A stretch of 45,105 nucleotides of DNA from Paenibacillus maysiensis (GCF_000520815.1 NZ_ASRY01000182.1:1-45105); one strand, 5' to 3'; shown: positions 8,316 to 16,397, numbered from the stretch's first letter. Translations and numbers: made by a program. Notes: generated by a model from the sequence alone, not told the origin.

Positions 8316-11272
8316 AACGTGAAAAGGAGTTACAACGAATTAGGTGGTACATGGCTGGTTTACTGGCTGTTTGGTTGTTCTGCGTACATACTGTACCTGT
8401 TTTTGCAGACAGGACCTTTAACGATATTGAACATTCCTACGCTGCTGATGCGATTGAAGCCATGGCTGCTCAAGGGGTTATTACTGGTTATCAGGATGGC
8501 AGCTTCCGGCCCATAGATTTTATTTCGCGGCAGGAGTGGGCGAGTATCTTTGCTAAAACCGTAAAACGAACGTCGAACACCAGAGGTGCTGTTCCTTTTA
8601 CAGATGTGTCGCCGTGGGCTCTATCTTATGTGCAGACCTTGCAGGAAGAGAACATTACCAAAGGAATTAGTGATCAACTGTTCGGTGCAAAGCACAATAT
8701 GACTCGTCAGGATATGGCAGTTTGGTATGCTAGGTATTTCGGCGTTTCTGAAGATATCCAGTCTTCCAGTGTATCCGGATTTGTGGATCAGCCTGATATA
8801 TCAGACTATGCACAAACAAGCGTATGGCTGATGGAGCAGTTGGGGCTGATGGAGGGGGATAAGAATCATTATTTCCGTCCAAAAGAGTTTGTGAAACGGC
8901 AGGATGCCACGCTGGTCGCTTATCGGGTATGGCTAGGCGGTGACACTCTGCGGGATCGGGCCAAACGTTTGCTGGATTCATTAGGAAACGGAAGTGGAGC
9001 TGCCATTCAGACGATCAACCGACCAGAGTCGAACAAGATCGTGGTAGACTTGGCGCCGGAAATTAGCCATCAGCGGGCGAATCCGGAAATCGAAGAGCCC
9101 AGAAGCCATAGTCCAAGGCCGGATCCACCGGTAGCTCCGGTAACACCAACAGAGCCGAAGCCGGAACCGCCAGTAATACCACCAGATCCTAGTCCGAGAC
9201 CGCCAGTAATACCACCAGATCCTAGTCCGAGGCCGCCAGTAATACCATCAGATCCTAGTCCGAGACCACCAGTGACACCACGGCCACCAGGACCGAGACC
9301 GAAACCACCGGTGATTCCACCGGATCATTCTTCGGATTTTGTAGTGGATGAGGTTGTAATTAAGGCACCGGAGTTAGTAAATCAACCGGAAACGTATCCT
9401 TCGTATCAGCTGTTCTTTGATCTCTACAATAAAGGGCACTTGTTAAGCATTCCCGATGTTAGCGTCACAAGTGTCACCTACACATTTAGTGATACATTAG
9501 GTGTATTTGATGAACATGGGAAAATCGCGCATTCCGAAAATATACCTGCTGCTGATGGTTACATTCCTGTAGAGATAGAAGTCACAATTGCCAAACCCCA
9601 TCAGGTGCTTAAAGCACAGACCAAGCTGATCGTGAAAGGGAAGACTCCTCCGGTAGAGGAACCGAGTGTAATCAGGTCCGTATACTTGGCGACGTACACC
9701 ATTTCACAGGCCACGACTCTAGACCCTGACGCCTGGAACATGCCCTATGTATTTCACAATGCAAAGGGAGAGGTCATACCGTCCGGTCTATTGCCGTCAG
9801 ATTTGAAGCTTCGAATAGAGGATTCCAGAGGGATATTTGACGAGGATGGACATATTGCCAATCTGCATCTGATTCCTGCAGTGAACTCTGTCATTCCATT
9901 CAAGATCGAGGTTGAATCACCCTCTCAGGGAATTCACTTCATATCCGATGCAGAGTTAACTGTAGTACCGGGAGAGCGCAAAAAGCAATATTTTGCTGTC
10001 TCGATGATGCTGCAGGGACAAGATGCGGGCAGTACGACCACGGTAGAGCAAATTGAGCAGGCTCGTCAATTGCTGATGGATCACTTTGGTTCCAACTTAA
10101 AAGTGACGTGGGCCATGGAAAATAGATTTATTTTTGTGGAAGTAAATCGTCCGCAGCTTAAAAAGGTTTTGGAATACGTGGATCAGTATGGCGATGAAGT
10201 CGGGATTTTGGACGGATATCCGAATAATTTGTACGATCTCCCTGAATGGGAAGCACGGATGAACGAATGGTTGTATATGTATCGTTATAATGCACTCAAT
10301 GAGCTGCACCAATCCGGTTCGTTGGGATCACCTTCGGTGTTTGAAAGCATGGATACAGACCAATACCGGAAGTATCTGCCTAAATCATTGACCAGCTTTA
10401 CGGTGAATCCTGAGCAGGCCCAATGGCTTAAGGATCATTTTAAAATCACTTCAGCCATGGGGTGGTCGGCTACACAGTATAATGTGAACAACATGTATGG
10501 TGAGGGTTCGCCTTTGATGCCTTACTGGTCTAATAAGGATAATCCGATTGTTCCGGCACAGGGAGTTACCAATAATAGCGGTATTGTGTTTATGAACTCG
10601 ATTACGATTGATCCCATTGGATCACGCTATACAAAGGATTCCTCACGCTGGACTCTCCATCCAGGTGACCCATATGTGACTGAAACGGATGCGGCACCAC
10701 AACTGTATATAGCACAGCAATATTTAGATAACCCGTATCAACGTTTAAATACGGTAAACTACATGTCTATTATTTTGGACATCAACTGGCTTGCCAAAAA
10801 CCATAACATGTCTCAAATATGGGAGAGCTTTGTGAATCACTTCCCTGCTGACCGTGAGGTCGAGATTGTGGGAGTGGATGGGCTGAAACAGATTTATGAA
10901 TCGTTAGCTGGATCGAATAATGATCATACGGAATTTTCGCTCATGTTTAGGGGCTCCGGCATTAAGGCAGTTATGGACTCCAATAATTCACCGGCCAATC
11001 TGCGTTACTTGTGGACTGAAAATGCTTCACAGCGGATCATTTTATCCAAGGAGGATGGAGATACGGCATGGTCCATTATTGATTTTACCGACTATACCCG
11101 AAATCCGGTTCCAAAAACACCATTCAACCTGGATAGGAACACGGATGTAAGCTATGTCACCGGAAGAAACTTCAAGCTAAAGCCTACGGCTCCGTTAACA
11201 GCAGAGGAAATTCAGCGCGTTAAGGATCGTTTGAAGGAGATTTACTTTGCAGAAGAAGTGAATTATCAGTAA
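8312..11272 (+). CDS. SLH-anchored surface protein with Pro-rich linker, two Ig-like repeats and a large C-terminal domain
   Basis: This 986-aa protein is exported and cell-wall bound. A signal peptide (residues 1-32, ends VFA) is followed by three S-layer homology domains at about 34-85, 95-145 and 155-208, a Pro-rich linker at about 262-345 with three PPVIPPDPSPR-type repeats, and two related beta-sandwich repeats at about 360-445 and 458-555. Both of the latter carry [LR]G[VI]FDE.GHIA-like cores. The C-terminal ~430 residues contain VTWAMENRFIF and EVGILDGYP, which recall the (beta/alpha) polysaccharide-deacetylase-like DUF3863/DUF3864 families; this link is tentative. The only in-frame start after the upstream stop is ATG 8312. 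SLH domains bind pyruvylated secondary wall polymer. The role may be wall-polysaccharide processing (inference). Confidence 0.85.
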   Translation: MKREKELQRIRWYMAGLLAVWLFCVHTVPVFADRTFNDIEHSYAADAIEAMAAQGVITGYQDGSFRPIDFISRQEWASIFAKTVKRTSNTRGAVPFTDVSPWALSYVQTLQEENITKGISDQLFGAKHNMTRQDMAVWYARYFGVSEDIQSSSVSGFVDQPDISDYAQTSVWLMEQLGLMEGDKNHYFRPKEFVKRQDATLVAYRVWLGGDTLRDRAKRLLDSLGNGSGAAIQTINRPESNKIVVDLAPEISHQRANPEIEEPRSHSPRPDPPVAPVTPTEPKPEPPVIPPDPSPRPPVIPPDPSPRPPVIPSDPSPRPPVTPRPPGPRPKPPVIPPDHSSDFVVDEVVIKAPELVNQPETYPSYQLFFDLYNKGHLLSIPDVSVTSVTYTFSDTLGVFDEHGKIAHSENIPAADGYIPVEIEVTIAKPHQVLKAQTKLIVKGKTPPVEEPSVIRSVYLATYTISQATTLDPDAWNMPYVFHNAKGEVIPSGLLPSDLKLRIEDSRGIFDEDGHIANLHLIPAVNSVIPFKIEVESPSQGIHFISDAELTVVPGERKKQYFAVSMMLQGQDAGSTTTVEQIEQARQLLMDHFGSNLKVTWAMENRFIFVEVNRPQLKKVLEYVDQYGDEVGILDGYPNNLYDLPEWEARMNEWLYMYRYNALNELHQSGSLGSPSVFESMDTDQYRKYLPKSLTSFTVNPEQAQWLKDHFKITSAMGWSATQYNVNNMYGEGSPLMPYWSNKDNPIVPAQGVTNNSGIVFMNSITIDPIGSRYTKDSSRWTLHPGDPYVTETDAAPQLYIAQQYLDNPYQRLNTVNYMSIILDINWLAKNHNMSQIWESFVNHFPADREVEIVGVDGLKQIYESLAGSNNDHTEFSLMFRGSGIKAVMDSNNSPANLRYLWTENASQRIILSKEDGDTAWSIIDFTDYTRNPVPKTPFNLDRNTDVSYVTGRNFKLKPTAPLTAEEIQRVKDRLKEIYFAEEVNYQ
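9167..9265 (+). repeat. 33-bp tandem repeat, three copies, in the SLH gene
   Basis: Copies at 9167-9199, 9200-9232 and 9233-9265 differ by single bases and each encodes 11 residues (PPVIPPDPSPR, with P to S in the third). A degenerate fourth copy follows. The repeat keeps frame, so copy-number change would lengthen or shorten the wall-spanning linker. Confidence 0.9.
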
Positions 11273-11286
11273 TTGTATGAAACGAA

Positions 11287-11318
11287 GAACCGAGAGCATA
11301 TCGCTTTCGGTTCTTTTT
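11287..11318 (+). terminator. Rho-independent terminator after the SLH protein gene
   Basis: GAACCGAGAGC (11287-11297) pairs with GCTTTCGGTTC (11303-11313), an 11-bp stem with one G-U pair, followed by TTTTT. It lies between convergent genes and may also serve the nitroreductase on the other strand. Confidence 0.88.
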
Positions 11319-11336
11319 GGTCTACTCGTCCTTCAG

Positions 11337-12011
11337 TTATACCCATTCAATAACTTGATCCGCAGGTCGCCGAGTCTTTCCACGCGGCTCATTCAGACGG
11401 TATCCAAAAGCCACCATGCAGGAAATGCCGAAATGCTCGGCATCCATGATGCCTTCTTCGGAAAGAATTTGTTCAATTTTATTTTTATTAAAACCTTCGA
11501 TTGGGCAGGAGTCAACTCCGATTTGAGCTGCGGCTGTCATCATATTGCCCAGAGCGATATAGGTTTGTCGGCAACCCCACTCGAACATCGCTCTTTCATT
11601 TTCCTCCAGCCCAAAATCCGATTTCAGGAAGGCATCATATACCTTTTCTTTGCCTTGAGCCACTTCAGCAGGCAATTGCTGTACGTTTTCCATTATACCC
11701 TTGATATATTCGGATGAGGCCAACATGTCTTTAGGCATTCTGGAGAGAATGAGTACAAAATGGCTCGCTGTAGGTAGCTGTTTTTTGGCTCCCCAAGAGT
11801 ACGGGAGCAGCTTCTCACGCATGGCGTTACTTTGGACGACAACGAATCTCCAGGGTTCAAAGCCGAACGAGCTGGGGGATAAACGACCTGTTTCGAGAAT
11901 AAAATCGAAGTCCGAATCGCTGATTTTCTTATGGCTGTCAAATTCTTTGGTAGCATGTCTGAACTCATATGCAGATAAGATTTGATTTTTAGCAGTTGTT
12001 ACGGTTTCCAT
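11337..12011 (-). CDS. Nitroreductase-family NAD(P)H-dependent oxidoreductase
   Basis: This 224-aa FMN-dependent enzyme matches the nitroreductase family: AYEFRHATKEFDSHKKIS near the N-terminus (the RR..R/K-type FMN-phosphate site), LSPSSFGFEPWRFVVV at about 42-57, and FMN/dimer-interface motifs DSCPIEGFNKNKI and VAFGYR toward the C-terminus. It acts on nitro compounds, quinones or similar electrophiles. ATG 12011 is preceded by AAGGAG. It is divergent from the HxlR regulator at 12155, an arrangement typical of redox- and electrophile-responsive HxlR/nitroreductase pairs, so regulation by that neighbour is likely. Confidence 0.92.
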   Translation of the reverse strand: METVTTAKNQILSAYEFRHATKEFDSHKKISDSDFDFILETGRLSPSSFGFEPWRFVVVQSNAMREKLLPYSWGAKKQLPTASHFVLILSRMPKDMLASSEYIKGIMENVQQLPAEVAQGKEKVYDAFLKSDFGLEENERAMFEWGCRQTYIALGNMMTAAAQIGVDSCPIEGFNKNKIEQILSEEGIMDAEHFGISCMVAFGYRLNEPRGKTRRPADQVIEWV

Positions 12012-12103
12012 AGTGTACTCACTCCTTGTGAATTTTTATTGAATTTGACGCTTACCAAGTGGCATGCTTAATATTAAAATATACATGACTGTTTTAGAAG
12101 TAC

Positions 12104-12117
12104 GCACATTAATGTGC
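12104..12117. promoter_or_regulatory. Perfect 14-bp palindrome, candidate HxlR operator
   Basis: GCACATTAATGTGC is fully self-complementary. It is centred between the divergent nitroreductase and HxlR genes, 38 bp before the HxlR start codon. Dimeric winged-helix regulators bind such sites. It does not match the TACTA-type B. subtilis YodB motif. Confidence 0.5.
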
Positions 12118-12154
12118 TGTAGTATACAAAATGATACTAGGAGGAGAATTACCT

Positions 12155-12547
12155 ATGCGAAATCGGAAAGGCGGCTTTGGAGAATGTCCCGATGGAAAAG
12201 ATCAGGCCTGCCCGGTGGAGTACACACTGGATGTGATTGGAGGCAAATGGAAAGGGATTCTCTTATATCATCTAATGTATGGAACCAAGCGGTTTAGTGA
12301 GTTTCGGCGAATCTGTCCGGGGATCACTCAGCGCATGCTGACACTACAGTTACGCGAGTTGGAAGAGGATGGTGTAGTTCACCGTGAAGTCTATCAGCAG
12401 GTTCCTCCCAAAGTCGAATATTCTCTAACCGAATTTGGAAGAACTCTGACTCCGATTATTAGCTTAATGAAGGATTGGGGAGAAGAATATAAAACCAAAC
12501 ATCGTTCATCAGAAAGCTGCATGGAGCCATCCAAGCCCGTCTGGTAA
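12155..12547 (+). CDS. HxlR-family winged-helix transcriptional regulator
   Basis: This 130-aa homolog of YodB/YodC-control proteins has the HxlR signature CPVEYTLDVIGGKWKGILLYHL, followed by FSEFRRICPGITQRMLTLQLRELEEDGVV and the wing VPPKVEYSLTEFG. A cysteine sits in ECPDGKDQACPVE at about residues 10 and 18. One near the N-terminus is the thiol sensor in YodB/HypR-type members, so thiol sensing is plausible. ATG 12155 is preferred, with GGAGGAG 8 nt upstream; ATG 12131 lies before the SD. It is divergent from the nitroreductase. Confidence 0.93.
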   Translation: MRNRKGGFGECPDGKDQACPVEYTLDVIGGKWKGILLYHLMYGTKRFSEFRRICPGITQRMLTLQLRELEEDGVVHREVYQQVPPKVEYSLTEFGRTLTPIISLMKDWGEEYKTKHRSSESCMEPSKPVW

Positions 12548-12762
12548 AGGGATGTTCATCTATCAAGAAATGAACTGGCTTGCGGGAAATTACAAAAATC
12601 TTCCCGATGTATTAGGGGATATATAGAGGTTGATGGCAGTGTATAAAGCAACTGATGAGGAGATAATAAAGCATGGAACAGAGAATGCGAGAAAGGCACA
12701 AAGAGTTTGTTACTTCGGCTTTTGAAAAAATATCCGCTCTATAAATAAATGCCAAGGCAGTA

Positions 12763-12802
12763 AAAAACCAGTCCAACAAGAGTCGTGTTTGGACTGGTTT
12801 TT
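12763..12802 (-). terminator. Terminator for the RCC1/stalk-domain gene
   Basis: AAAAACCAGTCCAA and TTGGACTGGTTTTT form a stem with a 12-nt loop directly after the minus-strand stop. The symmetrical A/T flanks allow bidirectional function. Confidence 0.85.
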
Positions 12803-12805
12803 GAT

Positions 12806-14311
12806 TTACGATTTCGTTGTAATGACGATAGTATCTTCTTTTTGAATCCAATCTACTTTGGCCCCTAGCGTCTCGCTGATCAGCCGGAGCGGAAGATAGC
12901 CAATGCCGTTTACAGTGAAGGGAGGATTTGTGAGTTTCACAACTTTACCGTTCATCGTTGTCTGCCCGTTTTTAAGATTAATTTGCAGAGAGACGGGATT
13001 GGCTCCTGTCTTGGACTGATTAATTTCCGCTATTTTACTGTTAAAATCATAAGTGACCTCGGCCCCCAGCTTGTCAAAAACAGAACGAAGGGGAATAAAC
13101 GCCTGTCCGCTCCGGGTGATAACACCGTTACTTAGCGGGACAGGTGTGCCGTTGAGGCGGACGAGAATGGGCTTTTGTACAGGAACCGGCATACTGTAGA
13201 GAAATTCATAATCCCCTATGCCAAGCTGCGCATGTTTGTTGACCCCCCAGCCCCACAGGGTTCCGTCTGTTTTTTGCATGATTACATGCCTGAAGCCTGC
13301 TTTGATGCTTTGAATATTTTGGGCAAGTAATGTAAAGTGGGCATTCGGTAATAATTTTTCTCCGTCCAAGGACGCTGCATAAACATTCCCCTCTGTGGTC
13401 AGTGCAAGAATGGAACGCTCAACGATAAAGACGTCTTTGACATCCTTTATACCTGTTAACAATACAGGGGTATTTTCGTTGTGATAGGTTGTATTATCCG
13501 AGTAACCTGTGACCGTTTCACCCCAGAACCATAACCGTCCTTGTCGATCAATCGCGAGATTGGAACCCCCATTGGTCTTAATTGTCTGGATGTCCGATAA
13601 GGCTTGAATCTGCGATGCAGATAAAGGTTCGGATGGGGTAGCATTTTTTTCAAATACCTTGGGCCATGTCCATACAGTACCGTCCTTTTTTAAGGCTATA
13701 TTTTTGGAGATAGCGGTAATATCCTTTAATGATGGAACAGACTCGAAGCCCTGCAAGGACTTTGTATTTTTCCATACACTTCCGTCCTTCTTCAAGAAGA
13801 TCCAGCGTTCCTCATATTGCGGTCTTTCTTCATAGTAGCTATCCAAATCTGTAACCCCGTCGATGCCGGATAGGGTTTGAAAAGGAGCAAAGTTGCCACC
13901 ATTTTCGATTCGATCAGCGGATAATACGGTTCCTTCGGCGTTTAGGGCGAGCACATGATCATTCATAATACGCACGTCTATGATGTTCTGTAGTCCTTCC
14001 AGAGGAATGAATTTCACGGATTCAGAAATGTTGTTTCTTGGCACATACCAGGCGGAATGATCCTGTAAGGTAAATACCAGATCGCCTTCCTGGATTATAT
14101 TCGAAAATGTTCTTACAACGTTTGGCTTATCCTCTACACGAGTCGGTACGGATTGATTATAGCCCCATAACCACAAGCTCCCATCGGATTGAATCAGACT
14201 CCCGGAATCATAGGAGCGAATACGGGACGTCGATTCAGCTCCAGCCGCCCATGCACTGGAGCTGAACAATAACAACGCGATCATACTGATTAACAGAGTA
14301 CGTCTTTTCAT
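12806..14311 (-). CDS. Secreted RCC1-repeat protein with copper-amine-oxidase-like stalk domain
   Basis: This 501-aa exported protein has a signal peptide at 1-22 (ends AWA). Residues ~35-375 form RCC1-type propeller repeats (SDGSLWLWGYN, KDGTVWTWP, RQGRLWFWGE, TDGTLWGWGVNKHAQLGIGD). Residues ~385-500 are two copies of the stalk domain common in paenibacilli (VRLNGTPVPL...AFIPLRSVFDKLGAEV, then NGIGYLPLRLISETLGAKV). The propeller may bind proteins or glycans and the stalk probably attaches to the envelope; there is no enzymatic motif. ATG 14311 has GAGG 8 nt upstream. It is monocistronic, between two terminators. Confidence 0.88.
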   Translation of the reverse strand: MKRRTLLISMIALLLFSSSAWAAGAESTSRIRSYDSGSLIQSDGSLWLWGYNQSVPTRVEDKPNVVRTFSNIIQEGDLVFTLQDHSAWYVPRNNISESVKFIPLEGLQNIIDVRIMNDHVLALNAEGTVLSADRIENGGNFAPFQTLSGIDGVTDLDSYYEERPQYEERWIFLKKDGSVWKNTKSLQGFESVPSLKDITAISKNIALKKDGTVWTWPKVFEKNATPSEPLSASQIQALSDIQTIKTNGGSNLAIDRQGRLWFWGETVTGYSDNTTYHNENTPVLLTGIKDVKDVFIVERSILALTTEGNVYAASLDGEKLLPNAHFTLLAQNIQSIKAGFRHVIMQKTDGTLWGWGVNKHAQLGIGDYEFLYSMPVPVQKPILVRLNGTPVPLSNGVITRSGQAFIPLRSVFDKLGAEVTYDFNSKIAEINQSKTGANPVSLQINLKNGQTTMNGKVVKLTNPPFTVNGIGYLPLRLISETLGAKVDWIQKEDTIVITTKS

Positions 14312-14432
14312 GCGTTTTTCCTCATTTCTTCATCAATGTATATAAGGTGAAAATAACGCCTTGGAGGAATATCTCCTTATCAATAGACGAAGAATACATA
14401 GAAAAGTTTTCCAAAACACATCAATTCGAATA

Positions 14433-14480
14433 AAATAACCTCCAGAAACCCACGCTTAGAGTGGATGTGGAGGTTATTTT
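14433..14480 (-). terminator. Terminator for folD-fchA
   Basis: AAAATAACCTCC (14433 onward) pairs with GGAGGTTATTTT (14469-14480), with inner CCAC/GTGG-type pairing. It abuts the minus-strand stop of fchA. Confidence 0.85.
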
Positions 14481-15116
14481 TTAGCCCGTTATTCGGCTAC
14501 GCACGATCAATAAGGTTTGAGCTTTGATTTGTCCAATTTCATGGATGAGTGCAGCCGTTTTCGCTTCATAGGCGTGTTTGGCATCCAAATCTTTCAGTGA
14601 AGCAAGGTTAATGTCAACGGTCAGCAGGGCGGATTGGGCGGCAGCCTCGAACAGGATCGCGCCTATGCCGAGATCAGAAATGACATTTTTGTTGGACAGT
14701 TCCACAATACTGTAGGCACGCTGCATTCCGTCCCGACATACTTCCAGCAAACGCATCGGCACCTCAATGGCGGCGATCACCGCGGTCTGTAGGGAATGGG
14801 TACGATAGCGTTTTTCTTCGTCTGTTTCTTTGGGCAAGCGCAATGCGGTCATGTATTGTTCAAAGGATTGAATGTCTGCGGTCATCAGTTCCTCACAGCG
14901 CGCAGACAGATTTTCCATGCTATGAATCACTTCAGTGATTTGACCATGAACATGCGCGTATTTTTCTCCTTGGGAAAGGTTGGCGGTCATGGAGGTCATA
15001 GCCACGCCCAGTGCCGCTGCCAGTGCGGATACACTTCCTCCGCCGGGGGTAGGCGCTGCGCTTCCAGCTTCTTTCAGAAAATGTCGAATGGAATCATTCC
15101 ACGACAGTTCACTCAT
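14481..15116 (-). CDS. fchA: Formimidoyl-THF cyclodeaminase / methenyl-THF cyclohydrolase family protein
   Basis: This 211-aa all-helical folate enzyme of the FTCD_C/FchA family has the signature APTPGGGSVSALAAALGVAM at about 20-39 and NKNVISDLGIGAILFEAA near 142-160, which includes the conserved Asp of SDLG. Family members convert 5-formimino-THF to 5,10-methenyl-THF plus ammonia, or (Fch of methylotrophs) hydrolyse methenyl-THF to formyl-THF. No formiminotransferase or histidine/purine degradation gene is nearby, so the cyclohydrolase role seems more likely here (inference). Its ATG overlaps the folD stop by 4 nt, so the two are translationally coupled and share the ZTP riboswitch. Confidence 0.88.
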   Translation of the reverse strand: MSELSWNDSIRHFLKEAGSAAPTPGGGSVSALAAALGVAMTSMTANLSQGEKYAHVHGQITEVIHSMENLSARCEELMTADIQSFEQYMTALRLPKETDEEKRYRTHSLQTAVIAAIEVPMRLLEVCRDGMQRAYSIVELSNKNVISDLGIGAILFEAAAQSALLTVDINLASLKDLDAKHAYEAKTAALIHEIGQIKAQTLLIVRSRITG

Positions 15117-15979
15117 GAATAAACCGCCTCTCGGGAGTATTGTTGCAGATCAATCGCTTTGAGCAGATTTTTGTACAAGATGGCAGTCGTTAATGTGCCG
15201 ACACCGCCGGGAACCGGAGAAATCGCATGTACCTTTTCCCCAACGTCCGAAGCGGCATCCCCCACTATTTTTCCCTCCAGCGTCTCGTTAATTCCTGCAT
15301 CCACCAGAATCAGGCCGGGATGGACCATATCCTGCGTAATCACATCAGGGCAACCGACTGCCACGAAAGCAATGTCCGCATGGCTTAAATGCTCTGCAAT
15401 ATCACGCGTACCTGCATGACAGGCGGTAACGGTGGCATTTTCTCTTTGCAGCATGTGAAAAAGGGGGAGTCCCACCGTCTGTCCTATGCCGACAAGGGTG
15501 ACATTTTTGCCTGCCAATGTGTGACCGTAATGCTTGAGCAGCTCAATACAGGCTTGAGGCGTAGCGGGATACAATCCGGCTTCACCTGTAACGGTAGCCA
15601 GCTTGTTACCTGGGGTAATTCCATCAATATCCTTGTACGGGGCGATGGATTGTTTAATGACGGAGGCAGATAGATGCTGGGGAAGAGGCAATTCCAGCAT
15701 AATACCATGTATATGGGAGGCTTCATTCAGGCTGCCGATCAGGTGAAGGAGTTCGGCTTCGCTTACATGGCGGTCAAAGGTATGAAGATGAAAGGAGATG
15801 CCTAGCTTCTCCGCTATTTTTTGCTTGGTCCGGGCGTAATAGGCAGAGGCAGGGTCGCCTTCCACCAACAGTGTTGCCAAATGAGGGCGATGCCCTTGCT
15901 GTTTCAATTGTTCTACCTTGGTACGGATCGTTGCATACACTTGCTCAGCTGCTTCTTTGGATTTCATAATGATAGCCAT
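15113..15979 (-). CDS. folD: Divergent FolD: methylene-THF dehydrogenase (/cyclohydrolase)
   Basis: This 288-aa one-carbon folate enzyme oxidises 5,10-methylene-THF to methenyl-THF. Family motifs are visible: the catalytic Tyr/Lys in SAYYARTK, KDIDG, and the C-terminal PVPGGVGTLTTA. Departures from the canonical form are GIMLELPLP where VQLPLP is normal (the cyclohydrolase-important Gln is Glu), GIGQTVGLP in place of G.S..VG.P, and GVGTLT in place of GVGPMT. It may therefore be specialised toward the dehydrogenase step. AGGAGG lies 8 nt before ATG. It is first in the folD-fchA operon, and its leader carries a ZTP aptamer and a terminator. Confidence 0.9.
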   Translation of the reverse strand: MAIIMKSKEAAEQVYATIRTKVEQLKQQGHRPHLATLLVEGDPASAYYARTKQKIAEKLGISFHLHTFDRHVSEAELLHLIGSLNEASHIHGIMLELPLPQHLSASVIKQSIAPYKDIDGITPGNKLATVTGEAGLYPATPQACIELLKHYGHTLAGKNVTLVGIGQTVGLPLFHMLQRENATVTACHAGTRDIAEHLSHADIAFVAVGCPDVITQDMVHPGLILVDAGINETLEGKIVGDAASDVGEKVHAISPVPGGVGTLTTAILYKNLLKAIDLQQYSREAVYS

Positions 15980-16043
15980 AGTTCGAACCTCCTCTAAATT
16001 TATCGCATAATGGAATCAACAGGGTGTTATGGTCTTTTAAAAC

Positions 16044-16098
16044 GAAAAAAAGTATTTGCACAAGGTCGTCACGACAGACGAATCCTCTGCAAATACTT
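16044..16098 (-). terminator. Riboswitch-linked terminator upstream of folD
   Basis: On the minus strand AAGTATTTGC pairs with GCAAATACTT around an internally paired loop and is followed by seven U residues. It starts directly after the 3' pseudoknot strand of the ZTP aptamer, as expected of the expression platform. Confidence 0.85.
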
Positions 16099-16100
16099 CT

Positions 16101-16175
16101 CCCAGGCGAACGGCACGCTTTCATTGTATGCTCCCTCGTGGTTTATTCCACTGACTTCGCCAGTCACATACAGCG
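16101..16175 (-). ncRNA. ZTP riboswitch (pfl motif) controlling folD-fchA
   Basis: The minus strand shows all the diagnostic parts in order. P1 is TGTATG (16172-16167) with CATACA (16130-16125). The conserved GTGACTGGCGA follows. The P2 hairpin is GTGG-AATAAA-CCAC. Then come GAGGGAGCA and the 3' element GCCGTTCGCCTGGG. GGCGAA and TTCGCC form the long-range pseudoknot. The class binds ZTP/ZMP, which accumulate when 10-formyl-THF is short, and switches on one-carbon genes such as folD. A transcription terminator follows, so ligand binding should permit read-through. Confidence 0.93.
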
Positions 16176-16239
16176 TTATATATCTTATATTTTAGCAAAT
16201 AATCTTCCGAAAAGAAAGCCGTGAACATTTGGCAAAGAG

Positions 16240-16294
16240 GTCATGTTATTTGTCTATATGACAAATGTCATACTCCCGAACTGACGTTTATGAC
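16240..16294 (+). promoter_or_regulatory. Candidate DesR operator region of des
   Basis: There are GTCAT/ATGAC half-sites at 16240, 16258, 16267 and 16290, plus TGAC at 16282. They include the inverted repeat TATGAC-AAAT-GTCATA at 16257-16272. The cluster lies just upstream of a TATACT -10-like box at 16318-16323 that has no good -35, as expected of an activator-dependent promoter. It sits immediately before des, in a des-desK-desR locus. Confidence 0.55.
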
Positions 16295-16397
16295 TACATC
16301 GAACACAGGTATCCCCTTATACTGAGTTTAGATCAACATGTACGCCTGACGAGATCAAGGTACGGGCGTCATTTTATAAGGAGGATCAACATTAAGT

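Noticed and set aside
9167..9265. CRISPR-like repeat array
   Set aside because: The repeats are contiguous without spacers, in frame, and encode a Pro-rich linker.
12612..12851. 79-aa minus-strand ORF
   Set aside because: It overlaps the terminator and the 3' end of the RCC1/stalk gene in another frame.
16010..16195. Short plus-strand ORFs upstream of des
   Set aside because: They lie exactly opposite the ZTP aptamer and terminator of folD, which explains their sequence.
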